Shown: positions 11,530 through 24,728, numbered from the stretch's first letter. The stretch: DNA of 64,000 nucleotides from Pleurodeles waltl (GCF_031143425.1 NC_090439.1:638167465-638231464); one strand, 5' to 3'. Notes: generated from the sequence alone by a model not told the origin. Made by a program: numbers and translations.

Positions 11530-14185
11530 AAAAGAAGCTCCAATCCACCCTATTCCAATCTGCCGTACTCCAATCCAAAACAATCTGTCCCACTCCAATC
11601 TGCCCCACTCCAATCAAAAACAATGTGCCCCACTCCAGCCTGCCCCACTCCAATCCAAAGCCATCTGTCCCACTCCAATCTTCCCCACTCCAGTCTGCCC
11701 TACTCCAATCCAAAACAATATTCCCCACTCCAATCCAATCCACCCTACTCCATCCCAATTCACCCCATTGTAATCCACCTCACTCCCCTCGATTCCACCC
11801 CACACCAACCCAATCCTCCCCATTTCAATCCAATCCACCCTAATACAATCTGCCATTACTCCAGTCTGCTCCACTTCAATCCAAACCAATCTACCCCACT
11901 CCAATCTGCCCCTTTAATCCAAAAACAATTTGCCACACTCCAATTCAAAACAATCTGCCCCACTCCAATCCAAAGCAATCTGCCCGACCCCAATCTGCCC
12001 TACTTCTATCCAAAACAACCTGCCCCCATCCAATCCATTTCAATCTGCCCCACTCAAATCTGCCCCACTTTGATCCAAAACAATCTGCCCCCACTCCCAC
12101 CTGCCCCACTCCAACCTGCCCTACTCCAAACTGCCCCACTCCAATCCCAAACAACTCACTCCAATCCAAAACAATACGGCCCACTCCAATTCGGCCCACT
12201 TTAATTCAACTCACCCCAATCCAATCCACCTCACTCCATCCCAATTCACCCCACTACAATCCACCACAATCCACGCCACCCCACTCCAATCCAACACCCC
12301 ATTCCAGTCCATCCCACCCCATTGCAGTCCAACCCACCCCACCCCAGTCCAAACCAATCCACCCCCTCCAATCCAATCCACCTCACTCTAATAAAGTCCA
12401 CCACTACCCAGTCCACTTCAGTCTATTCCACCCACACCACCCCAATCCATCCCACTCCAATACAGTCCACTTTAATCCACCCCATGCCAGTCATATCTAG
12501 TCCACATTAATCCACCTTTCTTCAGTCCAATCAACCGCATTCCAAAGCACCTTGATCTACCACACTCTAATTCATTTCACCCCTCCATTCAATCCACCCT
12601 ACCCACACAAATCCACCTCACCCCAATGCAATCCAACCCACTCCAATCTAATCCACCCCACTCCAGTCCAATCCACCACATTCCACTCCACTCTAATCCA
12701 CCCCACTATACTCCAAACCTCCCCATCCCAACAATCCAACCCAATCCAATCCTGCCCACCCTATTCAATCCACCCCAATACAATCCACCACACTCAATTC
12801 AATCCCCCACCAAATCCACCCCCTACTCCACCTCACTCAATCCAATTCACCCACTCAATCAAATCCACCTCACTCAAATCCTCTCCAATCCACCCCACCC
12901 CAATCTGAGCCACCCCAATCCAATCCACCCCAATCCGATCCACACTAATCCGGTCCATCCCCGACTTCAATCCACCCCTCTCCAATCCAGTTCCCCCAAT
13001 GCTAATCAAATCCACCACACCTCAGTGTAATCCACCTTAATCCAGTACACTCACTCCAATCTACTCCACTCTAATCTACCCCACTTTAATCCATCCCACC
13101 ATAAATCAATCCACCGCACTGAAATCCACCTCTTCCATTCCACTTTACCCCAATCCACCCCACCCTATTTCAGTCGACTCCAGCCCACTTCAATCCACCC
13201 CACTCTACTTCAATCTAATCCACCCCATCTCATCCCAGTGCAGTCTTCCATACTCCAAGTCATCGAGCCTACCTCACTCCAATCCAATCAATTCAACACA
13301 AATCCAATCCACTGCACTCCAATTTACCACAGTATAATCCACCCCTTCAATCCCAGTTCAACCGACCCTAATCCACCCCACCTCAATGCACTCCAATCCA
13401 CCCCAATCAGATCCACTCCACCCCACTCCGATCCACTCCATCTCTCTGCAGTGCACCACACCCCAAGCCAATCCACCCTATCCTGTTTCAATCCACCCCA
13501 CTCCAACTCAGTCCACCCCACTCCAATCCACCACACCCCTCTCCAATCTACCTCACTCATTCCAATCCACCACACTTTACTCCAATCCACCTCACCACTC
13601 TAATCCACCTCACTCTCTCCCAATCCAATCCACCCTATCCCATCCCAGTTCAGTCAACCCCACTCCCACCCATCCACCCCACTCCCATCCAGTACACCCC
13701 ACACCAATCCAATCCACACCACTCCAGCCCAATCTAATCCACCCCATTCCAATCCAATTTACCACACCCCAATCCAGTCCACCCCACTCCACCCCAGCGC
13801 TATCACTCCAATCCAAACCACCTACCCCAATCCAATCTATTACACCCCAGTTGAATCCACTCCAATCCAATCCACCTCACTCCATTTTAATCCACCTCAC
13901 TCCAATCCAATGCACCCCACACTAATCCACCCCACTTCACTCAGTCCTCCCCACTCTACCCCAATCTAACCCACCCCACTCTGCTCTAATTCAATCTACC
14001 TCACTTCCTCAATCCACTCCAAACCATTCCACCCTATTTTACTGAACTCCACACTATGACACTTTCTGCCACTGAACCACTAAACTGTACTCCCCTCCAC
14101 TGAACTCTACTCCCCCTAATCCATTTTATGACACTCCAACAAATCCACTCTACAATACTCTACTCACCCCACTCCACTCTGACAT
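11530..14185. repeat. G-poor minisatellite, consensus near CCAATCCACCCCACTCCAAT
   Basis: About 2.65 kb of degenerate tandem sequence is built from the words CCACTCC, AATCC and ACCCC in units of roughly 10-20 bases. The proximal part (11540-12200) favours TCTGCCCCACTCCAATCC; the rest favours TCCACCCCACTCCAATCC. The plus strand has almost no G, so stop codons are rare in several frames on both strands. That produces Pro/Ser/Asn/Gln-rich or Trp/Gly/Asp-rich frames up to 268 codons, which I treat as artefacts. The distal end (about 14000-14190) decays into less regular CCACTCT/ACTGAACTC repeats. Confidence 0.9.
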
Positions 14186-15120
14186 TCCACACCACTAACT
14201 TGTATCCATGCTGAACAGCAGCCAAACTGGTGTACAACATGACAAAACATATTGCTGAACCAATTGCTCTTGTATAGGCTCTGACACCAGTGCTTGGATG
14301 AATGCTGATCAGATGCTTTCCTCTGGTGAATACAGACCTGAAGGGGGTAGTGGAATGACTAATGGTTAATGGGCTAATGATTCACTGTCTCCGCTACCTT
14401 TCTCTGACGTTCTAGAGTCTCTGAAGTCGTGAGGGAAACCAAGAAAGTGGGTGGCTCTCTGACTCCACCAAAGGCCTTCTCCCCTGCCAGGCATTGGTCA
14501 GTTCTGATTTGTAGCAGGCATGCAGCAGCCGGCACCCAGCAGCTGGCAGGGGATTTTGTCTTCCTGTGAGCACCTCTGTCAATGCTTCTTTAAGCACAGC
14601 TTTCTCAGTACGAACAGCTATCCTTCTATAATTATATATATGATGAAAGGACAACCAAAAAGTATTGAGCAGTTAACATTTTAATTAATTAAGACACAGT
14701 ACTCTAACTAGTTACTTCAATTTGGGAGATCACCATTCACTGTGAATAGTTCAGTTTATGACTGATATCAATCAAGGAAAGACTTTAACTCCAGAAGACG
14801 TGCACAGGAAGGATGCATACCTTTGAAGGCAGAGACATACACTCAACAGAAAAAATATATCACTTTATATCTTAAAGCATCCAGTTGTTTTAGCATTATA
14901 TTTACCTTTATACATGTGAGGCCAGATTTGCTTGTTTTGTCTCCTATGCATACCTTGCCCGCTCTGGTGTACAGAATAGTAAATCCTGAGTGTTATCTTC
15001 AGGTAACACACTTCTGGTGATACGCATTGTCATGGATGCAACAAATTTAGGTGATGATAAAAAACTAATTAGACAAGGTCATGGAGACCTTCATTTAGAG
15101 TGCAATGGTAAATCAGACCC
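14186..15120. other. Non-coding stretch, no gene recognised
   Basis: No domain or repeat boundary is visible. A short TATATA run lies near 14633. The stretch ends where L2-like translated similarity begins. Confidence 0.55.
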
Positions 15121-15129
15121 ATACCATGA

Positions 15130-15860
15130 TGTAGTAGGCATATTGCTGTCGTTCCCGAGCTCACCAATAAAAGCAGAATAATTGGCTTTGCCTAAATGAG
15201 CAAAAAATGAAATCTTACTTATTGACCAAGTCAATCCAGATGTTTCTCTCTGTCTTGACTAAAGGAATTGGGAAACCACACAATCGTGGTGGATAAATGA
15301 TGCAATTTGGATGTGATTTTTTATGGTGATGTCTCATTTATTCCCAAATAAATTGCAGTCTCCAAAGCAACATTCCACAATCAATGTCTACTGAAAGGAG
15401 TTCTGTCAATACACCACTACTCATCCAAAATCACTCTAGTGCTTGCTTTTGTCATGTCATACCATGAATGTTACAACAGCCTATATATTGGACTCCCCCA
15501 GGTGTCTGTCTAAAAACTCCACGGAGTTCAATACTATTCAGTTCACCTCTTATTTGGCCTGATCAGTAGAATCACATCACACTAGCACTTAAAACCTGTC
15601 TATTCTTTGGGCTCCAGTATATGTAAGTACAACTTATAAAACTCATCTTACTACCCTGAAAAACTACTTATCCCTTACCAACCAACCCGAAGCCTCAGGT
15701 TCACCAAACATTTCTTGTGGTCAACCCATTGATGCTAAGCTCCCTGCCTGTTTGGGAAGTTATCTCAAATCCAGAAGATACTTAAAGACTCATGTCTTGA
15801 GCCTGGCATTTTGATAGTATAACCCTCTCCATGACCATCCACATTAGATGGATCTTGACT
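15130..15860 (+). mobile_element. Decayed L2-type LINE, C-terminal part of ORF2
   Basis: Translation in shifting plus-strand frames gives, in the right order, the landmarks of the region after the reverse transcriptase of L2/CR1-type LINEs. LNEQ-type residues followed by EILLI near 15200 match the usual LNxxKTEVLL block. YHECYNSLYIGLPQ near 15460 matches the usual LDYCNALYAGLP block. ILWAPVYVSTTYKTHL near 15605 matches the HWLPVxxRIxFK block. RYLKTHVL near 15780 matches the C-terminal FKxxLKTHLF. Several stops and frameshifts separate them, so this is an old dead copy. No 3' tail repeat was identified. Gene order and spacing fit the family; sequence identity is low. Confidence 0.6.
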
Positions 15861-16624
15861 AAACATATGCCTATGTCTGGTATCACCTCTTCACCCAGGC
15901 AGTCAGGAATCTTGCACTTACATGCGTTGCTATTTAGGTGGTATCATTTTTTATGGAGGGTTATCTCAAGGCACTATCCAGATTCCGAGATGATAGACTC
16001 TAACACAGATTATAGAAAATGTACTAGGTCACTCCCTCTTGTATTTACTGCTACATCAAAGTGCTCTGGGGCCTACCAGAGGGTGGTTGGTTACATTTAT
16101 CAAAAACATAAAATGAAAGAAAATAAATGAAAACAAGACGTTACTACATTCATGATCAACAATATTGCATCTATTTCAGGATTTTAGCTCACGAGGTAGG
16201 AACATCCTGAGGTGTTTATCATAATACATTTTTATTTATATGCAAATAAACAACCACCAGCTTTTTGCGAATTATTTTCATTTTATTAATTGACAGAATG
16301 CTTTATTAATATTCTGTGTTCTCTTCAGTCTTTAGAAGTTGTCATACATTGCTGCAATAATATTTAATAGGACGCTCCTATACAATTGCCTTGTATTCTT
16401 GTGTATTTCTTAGCACGTATCCTTTATTGTTATATATTTACATCATATTAATTTATATGCCACATGTTCTTCGCTCTCTTTAGAAACTGTCTTGTATCCT
16501 TTTCTGCACAAGCACTTTTAATTCTTCCTTTTCAGTATTGTCTTTTTATTTATTTATAGGCTACTTGTTTATCTGACTTTAGGTCCTTTCGTTCTTAATT
16601 TGTGAACAATTAAATGCAGGGGCC
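15861..16624. other. Non-coding AT-rich stretch
   Basis: A frame of 99 codons at 15831-16130 has no recognisable domain. From about 16140 the sequence is very AT-rich with ATATTTA and TTATTTAT runs. Nothing else is visible. Confidence 0.5.
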
Positions 16625-16912
16625 CAAAGAGTTTCTTTGGAGCTGGCAGCTGGCACCAATAAACACTAGGGCTGCCGAATGCAAAGAATGCCTAGTCTAG
16701 AGTCCACCTCATTCCTACTTCTTCAACCACTCTGTAGTCACTTTTTCTTTATCTCTTTGCCATACAGGCTCTCTTTTCATCTTTGTTTTCTCCCTTGGCG
16801 ATTGTTTTCCTTATCTTTCTCTTCTTCCATTTTTTCCCTTTGCTGCCTTTCTGTCTTTTGCCACAGGTCTAAATCTGATGATAAAAAATAAATTCTGGTC
16901 CCCAACATTGAG
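16625..16912 (-). repeat. SINE-like interspersed repeat, copy 3 (diverged)
   Basis: A GGGCCCAAAGAGTTTCTTTGG start, a long CTTT/CTCTTTC pyrimidine core, and an end at GATGATAAAAAATAAATTCTGG parallel the order of 11185-11495. There GAGCCCAAAGCTCTCC leads through a pyrimidine core to GAGGCAGAAAAATAAGTGCTGG. Similarity is visible mostly at the two ends, so family membership is likely but not proven by eye. Confidence 0.4.
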
Positions 16913-19625
16913 TGACACAACCAACTACCTTCAACCATCAGCACAACTTAAGCTCTTGGTCTCGTTCCTTTTCAAATGTAACAGCTTCGTTTATATCACC
17001 ATAAACATTCTTATATAGTCCCGTTATATAATTACATTTCTCATTTGCTCTATTGTCTTCGATATGTCTCACATCTATGAATCCCATTGTGCCATGTCCT
17101 GTAGACCGGATCAATCCTCTGAATTCCCCTACAGCGAGGAGGAATGTGGAATTCCCAGGAACACCTAGTTGAGTATCATCCGTGGGATTACCCATGTCAC
17201 TGGGGTGAGAGATACCCTTGCTCATTCACAGATCTCCAAGAACTACAGGGATCCTACTACCTAAATTGTCCTGGGGAAGCAACGGGTGTGGGTTCCCACT
17301 TAGTGCATCTCGATGGCACTTTGGTGTTACAGAAAGTGCCAAAGATTCTTGGGAAGCTTTACCTATAATTCAAAAAATACAAAAATACTCGTGAAGGAAT
17401 CAATCACTATAACCAGACATCACAATTCAAAAGGGGTAAATATCAAAATAATCCAACCAACTGGTAGAAATTAATTGTGTATAAAAGTAGGCATAAAAAT
17501 TCCGAAAGGCGTACTCAGTGTCAAATAAAATGCAGCATACTCAAGTTATTCCATTTTAGATTTCTCTATACTAAATCAATAGTTTAAAGTACTAAAGTAC
17601 ATGCATATAGCGGGACACACAAACAACGCTCACCGACATATGCCACAAAGTACGGGAATTTTAAATCCATTCAAAATAGTAGCATAAATATTGAGAACAA
17701 AAAGTATTGAGAAAGTCTCCTACCTCAAATAAAAGTGGCACTTAAGAGTGATCCCAAACCTAACCTGGAATGAACATAGACGTTTTGATCTCCTGTTGTC
17801 TCTACTTGAGTCCATCCTCAGGACCATGTTTCAAGGTACAAAAAAGCCAACTCCTGTCACTAGAATAAAGGAATAACTATCATACATAAAACATAGATGT
17901 GACGCACAGCCACCTTTTGAGAGCGACCCTGCAAGGTGTGATGAGGACACACTCACACACTAACTCCACCTGCAGGGGGAATATATGCTCCCTCTCAAAA
18001 GTAGGGTGGGTGCTACCTGCACTGTGAACGACTGATCGGCTGCTTCTAATATCTGGGCCACCTTTCAGCAATCAACTGTCCCCTCGGCAGGTGTGAGCTT
18101 GCAGCTGCCCTGGGGCAGTGCATTACCTGTGATAGGATGCTTTGACCGAGTAGGAGCCCAGTGCACCGATTTAGTGGTGTGCCACAGCACAGACCAGGGC
18201 AGTGCACCCTATACAGAACGCAGCCACTGTACTTCTTGTGGCCTGAATCCAGTGTTTTGTAGGCTGCCATCACTGCCATTGTTGACGAGGCAGATGCTAA
18301 CCATCACCTTCTCGCTCCTACTCAGCATGGTTGCCATGGCCAGAACCAGCCAGGAAGTACTACCTCTTATTTCGAATGTGGAAGGCTGTAGACAGGTGCA
18401 GCCTATATGCTTCGTGGGAAGAAAGACTCCCAGTTGAGGAAGGGAGACTAACTACCCTCATCCACCTCCAAATCGTAAGGGTTTGGTGAAAGGGCACACC
18501 AGTCGCTATCTGGCAGACTTCATTGGTGCTGTTTTGATTTCTCTTTTCCCTGTATTAAAGATTTGCAAAATTTCAAAAGTGGGGAAAATCTATCCTAAAG
18601 TGGTAATTCTGGTGCTTTTACTCCAAATATTGGACGGACCATAACATATGGAGTAATACTGACTTATAAGAAAAAGGCAGCCTGAATTATACTTATTTTT
18701 TTCTATCAAATACTGAGTACAGTAAAAAAAATTTGCTCCACGTTTTAATTACGAGATACGCTAGCTAGCTTTCAGGCAAAAACAGTTTGCTCCATTCCGT
18801 ACTACAGAAGGAGATAGCATAGCACAAAAATCAGCTTTTTGCCCTCAGAAAAATCAGTTTGCAGTGAGGAACAACAGCAAGACTTAACTGTTTTGTACAT
18901 TAGTGAGCAAGCAACGCAGTGAGGCAGCACGGATTTCCTAAGTTTTGCCCTGGAGCAAAGCTTCACAACCTATGGCAGCACACATCACTTGCTTCATCGT
19001 GTAATTAAACTAACAAGAAAATAACACACGTGAAGGACAAAGACAACCATCATCCATAAAGCCCTGAAAGCAGTTACATAGCAACACGTATTTCACATTT
19101 TCTATCACATGTCAATGTTTTGGACTGCTTTGTTAATTCTCTTCGTTTGGTCAAAAAGTGCCCCATAATAAAATCATAATTGACCTATACAAAAATAAAG
19201 AGTGTTTGGGTACCCATTTTCCGCTGTTTTACGACTCTTAACCGAGGAATAGAAAAAAAAGCTTTTTGGATTTAAGCTCATGGATAAATGTACACAAACA
19301 TTGTGAGTTAATTCAGCAAAATGAAAGAAGAAGACACAACACAAACTTAGATTTTTCCATTTTCTGCCCAGGTCAAAGACTTTTCTGCATGTATTGTAAC
19401 CATGTGTGCATTTTCTTCTGTGTTTGCTCCTTGCTGTGTTGTTCAAGGGCAGGACCTCTTGACACCTGACAGCTCCGTGTGATAAGAGTTTGATTGGAGG
19501 GGCTCCGCAAACAATACTTTTCTCCCTCAAGTACATGGGATGCACTCGCCGCGCTTCAGGGCGCTTTTCTTCCAATTTACGCTGCATAGTATTGAAATTT
19601 CATATTTAAGCGGAAGGAGAGAGTT
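16913..19625. other. Non-coding stretch, no gene recognised
   Basis: Frames up to 137 codons occur (18093-18437 plus, 19174-19587 minus) but have no domain, no codon pattern I trust and no supporting splice context. Nothing can be assigned. Confidence 0.5.
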
Positions 19626-19839
19626 TAATTAATTGCCTCTTTTTCCGGTCCTAAACCTTTCAAGATGGCCGCGCATCAGCGAAAATATGACGAGCCAAAT
19701 ATTCTTTCAGATTTGTCTAGACTAAATGATGTTCTAGCAGCTGGTAACGTTGATTAATTACCCTTCCAAAGGACACCCGCAAACTCGCCCAAGCCAGTGA
19801 GAAGGGAACCACGCTACTCAACCTGAAAAAAGATGGCGA

Positions 19840-20110
19840 AGTGTTTCTCAGGATCCAATCACTGGCGCATAGTGCATCTGAGTGCAGGGTTGCAGAATAC
19901 CATGACTGCCCAGTTTTCTTCTATGTCATACCTCTACTTTCTTCCGTCAACCTACACTTCCTGTCTCTTTTAGTCATGCTTGTAGTTTTATTTTCTTCCC
20001 TGTGTTCTCACTTTTACTGGTTCTTCCTCCTTCCTCCATTTTCTGTCTTGCTCTCTGTTTTTCTGGCTCCAAGTGCGATAATGAAAAATAAATCCAGAAC
20101 ACTTGCCCTA
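19840..20110 (-). repeat. SINE-like interspersed repeat, copy 4 (diverged)
   Basis: A pyrimidine-rich block (about 19915-20060) ends in GATAATGAAAAATAAATCCAG, matching the shared 3' motif seen at 11470 and 16890. Just upstream, two AAGATGGC words (near 19663 and 19830) resemble YY1-type motifs; I give these no functional weight. The frame of 144 codons over this region has no domain. Confidence 0.35.
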
Positions 20111-20568
20111 CCGGCCGTAACTGGTTGGCAGCATGTGTTTGCTATCTACAGGAATCCTGGAGGATGGGAGAGGCAGAAGGTAGACTATGCCAACTTTGAA
20201 CTCTCTCTCCTGAGCTGCCACGCTTCGTATCAATATGCTATTGTTATGGCTGAGACTGGGATTAGAATTCTGTAATCAAGCAGGAGGGATCACAGATCAC
20301 TAACCCTGCTCCTTAAACAGGCAGCCGCGGGGTAGCAGTGGCAAACTCCTAACAATTCCAAAATGGCAGTCTGTGTGCCTCACAGCAGACATAGAAAAGG
20401 TAGCAAAAAAAAGAGCAGTGATGTATGCATTGCTATGCTGATCTCAAATGTAATTGGACACAATGAGGAAACTTCTCAAGACCTGGCTGTTCGAGCAGTA
20501 GCAGCACCTCCCCGCCCTCCCCCACCCAGTAGCGGCCGGCAGCTTTAGGAGGGAGTGGTGCGGGAAGC

Positions 20569-20985
20569 ACACACACACACACACACTCATTCTTTCACAC
20601 ACAGACACGCATGCACGCACATCCACTAACAACACTCATAACATTCAAACATGCACGCACCAAACATTAATTTTAAAAGTTCACACACACTCATTCCTTC
20701 ACACACACATGCACATCCATTAGCAACACTCATACCATTCAAACATGCACGTACCAAACATTCATTTTAAAACACCACACACACGCACATCCATTAACAC
20801 TCATAACATTCAAACATGCACGCATGCACCAAACATTCATTTTAAAAGATCACACACGCTCATTCTTTCACACACACATGCACACACACACACACACACA
20901 CATGCACATCCATTAACAACACTCATAACATTCAAGCATGCACGCACCAAACATTCATTTTAAAGCATCACACACACTTACCTTC
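20569..20985. repeat. CA-rich minisatellite with AC runs
   Basis: An (AC) run begins at 20569. Four imperfect copies of a unit follow: CATTCAAACATGCACGCACC, then AAACATTCATTTTAAAA, then a CACACACTCATTC stretch, then CACATCCATTAACAACACTC. Unit starts are at about 20643, 20737, 20808 and 20929, so spacing varies (94, 71 and 121 bases), mainly through expansion or loss of the CA run. Confidence 0.85.
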
Positions 20986-23598
20986 AGCCTCGAGGTCCCA
21001 GGAGGGTTGGGACTGCTGCCTTCCCTCTTTGGCTGACCCTGAGTAAATCAACTTGAGGCCCCCCCCTGCAAAGTACCTGGAGAGGGGACCCGAGACCCAG
21101 TCAGGGGCCTGCCACCCAAGCACAGTGCGCTGTGTTGAGATGGACCCCTGTATCTCGCTCCCGCGCCGCGGTGGCTGTGGAGGCTAATGCTACACCACTG
21201 CACTAAAGTCATAGCAACTGTGAAAAATCCAAGTGTAACAAAAAAACAAGGGCAGCAAATGTGCCAAGTTCATTCACCAGGAGAGTAGTGAGGGTGTAGT
21301 ATGCAGCCAGTGGTGCTTTCTGGAGCTTTGGTGTCGTAGTGCACTGCCATTTACAGACAGTACATTTAGCACTGAAATGGTCACTAAATTTGCATAGACA
21401 TACAGTTTTATTGATAAAACAGTGCAGTGAACAAATGTTAAGTGGAAATCCGGTTAAGCGAATAGTTATCATTTGCACATAATCAAGTCAAATGTCTTGT
21501 TTTGATCCTACTAAAGTCTTTGTTTCGATCACATTTCAGAATTACAAAAACTGTACTTCATTTGTTTTTTCCCAATTGCTGATATTGTTTTAAATGCATA
21601 TGTAGTTCATTTACAGGTATTTAAGTTGTGTATGTTACACAAATCTGACATGCTAGAGCCTTTCCTTTCTTGTCCTGTATGCAAGCAAGATTGTCAACTT
21701 GGTCCCTTTAACAAAATCCTCTCTCGTTGCAGTCAGAGAAATTAAAGTGAACATCAATTCCCAATAAGCAGCAACATGTCAGAAGACATAGCCTGACATT
21801 TGACCCCTAGCTTTGAATTCACAGCAACTGTGCCAAGATAAACACAAAATGTAAAGCCATCTTCATTGCTCATTCACCTTCTGAACTCCAGGATGATTAT
21901 TTTGGGAGGTGCTGCAGCAACCCCTGCACCTCTACTTCCAGGTCCTATGATCAGATCTTGCATCAAGGTGGCCAGAGATCAACAAGTGGAAATGGTCTGT
22001 AAATACTGGGACATGCGGATTTTGGCGTGGTAAGCACTCCATCATGTGATGTGCTCCATCATTAGGCAAAACTCTGAGTAAGTGATAATTATTGCACTTG
22101 ATAAATTCTGAACATCTCAGCACTGGATTTTATCTGATGCGATAATTATCACACCTGACACTGAGGCTTTCATAATGAGGGCAAAAATTGGTAACATTTC
22201 AGCTATCGGGATGTGCAAAAATACTCATAAGATAAGGGTAAAATCATATGGGGACTGTGATTCGGTAACTGTTTACAGCTGTGTATATCAATGTTGCTTG
22301 CAAAATAAGTATACTTTAATGTAAGTCTGCCACTTTTAAGATTGTCGGACATAAGCAAAAGGCAATATAACAGGTTTCAGTAAATGTCAAATGAGACCAT
22401 GTTATAGTCATCAAAGATTCTGTAAGGGCCTTAAAATATTTTATCAGGTAATTTTAGTCATGCAAAGCATGTCAGTAACTACTTGCTTTTCAGTTTCTGT
22501 TACATTTCTTACATTTAATCATGGGCGATTCTGTGACAAAAAAGTTTGTGCGATTTAGAGTACTGGGCCATACCCGGCAAAACTGAAGGCATGTGAGATG
22601 GCTGTGGTACATTACCGTCTGGAACATTTATATGCTATTATCTGAGTCAACTTGCAGACCTAAATGTCTTGTATTCAATCCCTGTTCATCACAGTCAGAC
22701 ATGTAAGAGTCTTTGCACTCCTCCAGGCTTTGGAGTTAGAGCCAGTATTGACAGTTGAAATAAATCACCAGTAAGGAATGTTGACTTGAAAGACTAAAAT
22801 TATTTAAGCCACAATTAATATGTAGCAAATCAATTGAATATAATTTCTGGAAAATGATAAATTACAAAGTCCAAACCTAACAAGCACGGGTTAGTGGCAG
22901 AAGAGGCACAGTTAAATGTGGCGGAAGAGACAAAAATACAGTCACAGCATGAGTGCACGAGATTGGCATGTGTCAATCTGCAGCTGGTAATAGTGTCAGT
23001 AATGTGGCACTGATCTGTAGGTCAAGAGTGCACCATACATATGTCAGTGCCTGGCCAAAGCAGAACACTTGCTGATCCTGATCACTGGATTTTAGGGTCT
23101 CCCATCATGGCTGGCCTGGTACTCTATATTCCTGTTCCACCGGGGTGGTGTGTCCAGTGTTCTCCTAAGCTTCAGCCCAACAGAAGATGTCTGATCCATG
23201 CCTGATGCAGAGGCCAAGTCCAATGCCAAGCTACTTCCCCGTGGTCAGTTCGGGCATCATCTGGTATCTCCTCCTCTGCGCCATCACCTTGGTGCCCTCT
23301 TTCGGGCAATGTGAATTGTGGAATTGTTGGGCAGTGGAGATCCTGGTATGGGAATAGCACAAGCCACACAGCAAAGAAGATAATTCTGTGCCATTCCCTC
23401 AACAGATGTCAGAAGTGCCAAGCCTGAAGATGAACATCATATGTTGTGTCCACAGAAAGCTCTGAAGCTTAATTTCTCATCACTTCCACAATAATGCATC
23501 AATAGCTCTTAAACATGTTTGCTCAAGTCAGAGTGCAGCTAGACCATCCAAGTGTACTTTGGATTCAGTTGACATATTTCCTCTGTGTCCAACACTTA
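20986..23598. other. Non-coding stretch, no gene recognised
   Basis: A short GC-rich patch at about 20990-21190 follows the minisatellite and includes a run of C. The rest is unique-looking and stop-rich. I see no transposon termini until the MITE at 23599. Confidence 0.5.
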
Positions 23599-24480
23599 GG
23601 GCCGTATTTATACTTTTTGGCGCACAACTGCGCCAACGCAGTTGTGCGTCAAAAAATTTAACACCGGCTAACGCCATTCCAAAGCACCATGCGGGCGCCT
23701 TATTTATAGAATGACATTAGCCGGCGGAGCTGCCTGGTGTGCGTCAAAAAAAATTACTTACACCAGGCAGCACCGGCGTAGGGGAAAATGGAGCTTGGGC
23801 GTCAAAAAATGGGGCAAGTCAGGCTGAGGCAAAATTTTCGCCTCAACCCGATTTGCGCCATTTTTTTTTTACTCCCAACCCCCATTTAAATGACTCCTGT
23901 CTTAGCAAAGACAGGAGTCATGCCCCCTTGCCCAATAGCCATGCCCAGGGGACTTATGTCCCCTGGGCATGGTCATTGGGCATAGTGGCATGTAGGGGGG
24001 CACAAATCAGGCCCCCCTATGCCACAAAAAAAAAATATATATACTTACCTGAACTTACCTTAAGTTCCCTGGGATGGGTCCCTCCATCCTTGGGCGTCCT
24101 CCTGGGGTGGGCAAGGGTGGCAGGGGGTGTCCCTGGGGGCATGGGAGGGCACCTCTGGGCTCCTTCCGAGCCCACAGGTCCCTTAACGCCTGCCCTGACC
24201 AGGCGTTAAAAAATTATGCTAAAGCGACTGGACGTCATTTTTTTTGACCCGCCCACTCCCGGGCGTCATTTTTGCCCGGGAGTGTAAATACGGCGCACAT
24301 GTCTCGGAGTCATTTTTTAGACGGGAACGCCTACCTTGCATATCATTAACGCAAGGAAGGTGTCCACGCTAAAAAATGACGCAAACTCCAAGATCTTTGG
24401 CGCTAGACGGGTCTAACGCCAAAGTATAAATATGGAGTTAGTTTTGCAAATCCGGCGCAAACATAGTATAAATATGCCCC
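23599..24480 (+). mobile_element. Harbinger-like MITE, 882 bp (copy 1)
   Basis: The termini are GGGCCGTATTTATACT on the left and the complement of GGGGCATATTTATACT on the right. They are flanked by TTA on both sides (23596-23598 and 24481-24483), a clean 3-bp target duplication. The interior is rich in secondary structure: the TIR continues into GCGCC/AACGCAGTTGTGCG inverted words, and a CCAGGGGAC/GTCCCCTGG palindrome lies near 23950. There is no transposase frame; a 156-codon frame here is not conserved in the two other copies. The copies at 27246 and 28704 are in the opposite orientation. Confidence 0.85.
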
Positions 24481-24619
24481 TTAGGGTTTTATGAGGTGGA
24501 TGTCACATCTGCTGTATTACAAGTATAATAGGCTATAATGCATTTGCAATATGGCAGAAGGGATATCTGTCACATTTGTGACAGAGTAACCCATCTGATA
24601 AACTCTATATAAGGCCCTT

Positions 24620-24728
24620 AGTCTGTCCACATTGGGTGAGTGGTAGAGTTTTCAGAGTATAAGGAGCAAAACTCTGGAAATCTCTCTCCTTATTTAAAGG
24701 CCAAAATAAACTATTTGGTGTTCAGGTA
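24620..24728 (+). mobile_element. Possible L2 LINE C-terminal scrap
   Basis: Plus-strand translation around 24650-24690 gives GAKLWKSLSL, which resembles the conserved APRLWNSLPL block near the C-terminus of L2-type ORF2. It is cut directly by the LTR-like repeat at 24729. The evidence is a single short motif. Confidence 0.3.

Noticed and set aside
11398..12204. 268-codon open frame rich in Pro, Ser, Asn and Gln
   Set aside because: It lies in the G-poor minisatellite, where stops are rare by composition. Overlapping long frames exist in all phases and on the other strand.
12552..13925. Further long frames (118-179 codons) on both strands
   Set aside because: Same minisatellite; they are low-complexity translations without any domain.
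19660..19840. Two AAGATGGC words considered as YY1-type promoter elements
   Set aside because: The motif is short and no transcription unit or CpG island is visible next to it.
23739..24209. 156-codon frame in the 0.9-kb MITE, considered as a possible transposase
   Set aside because: It lacks transposase motifs and is not open in the two other copies; related short frames occur only as scraps.
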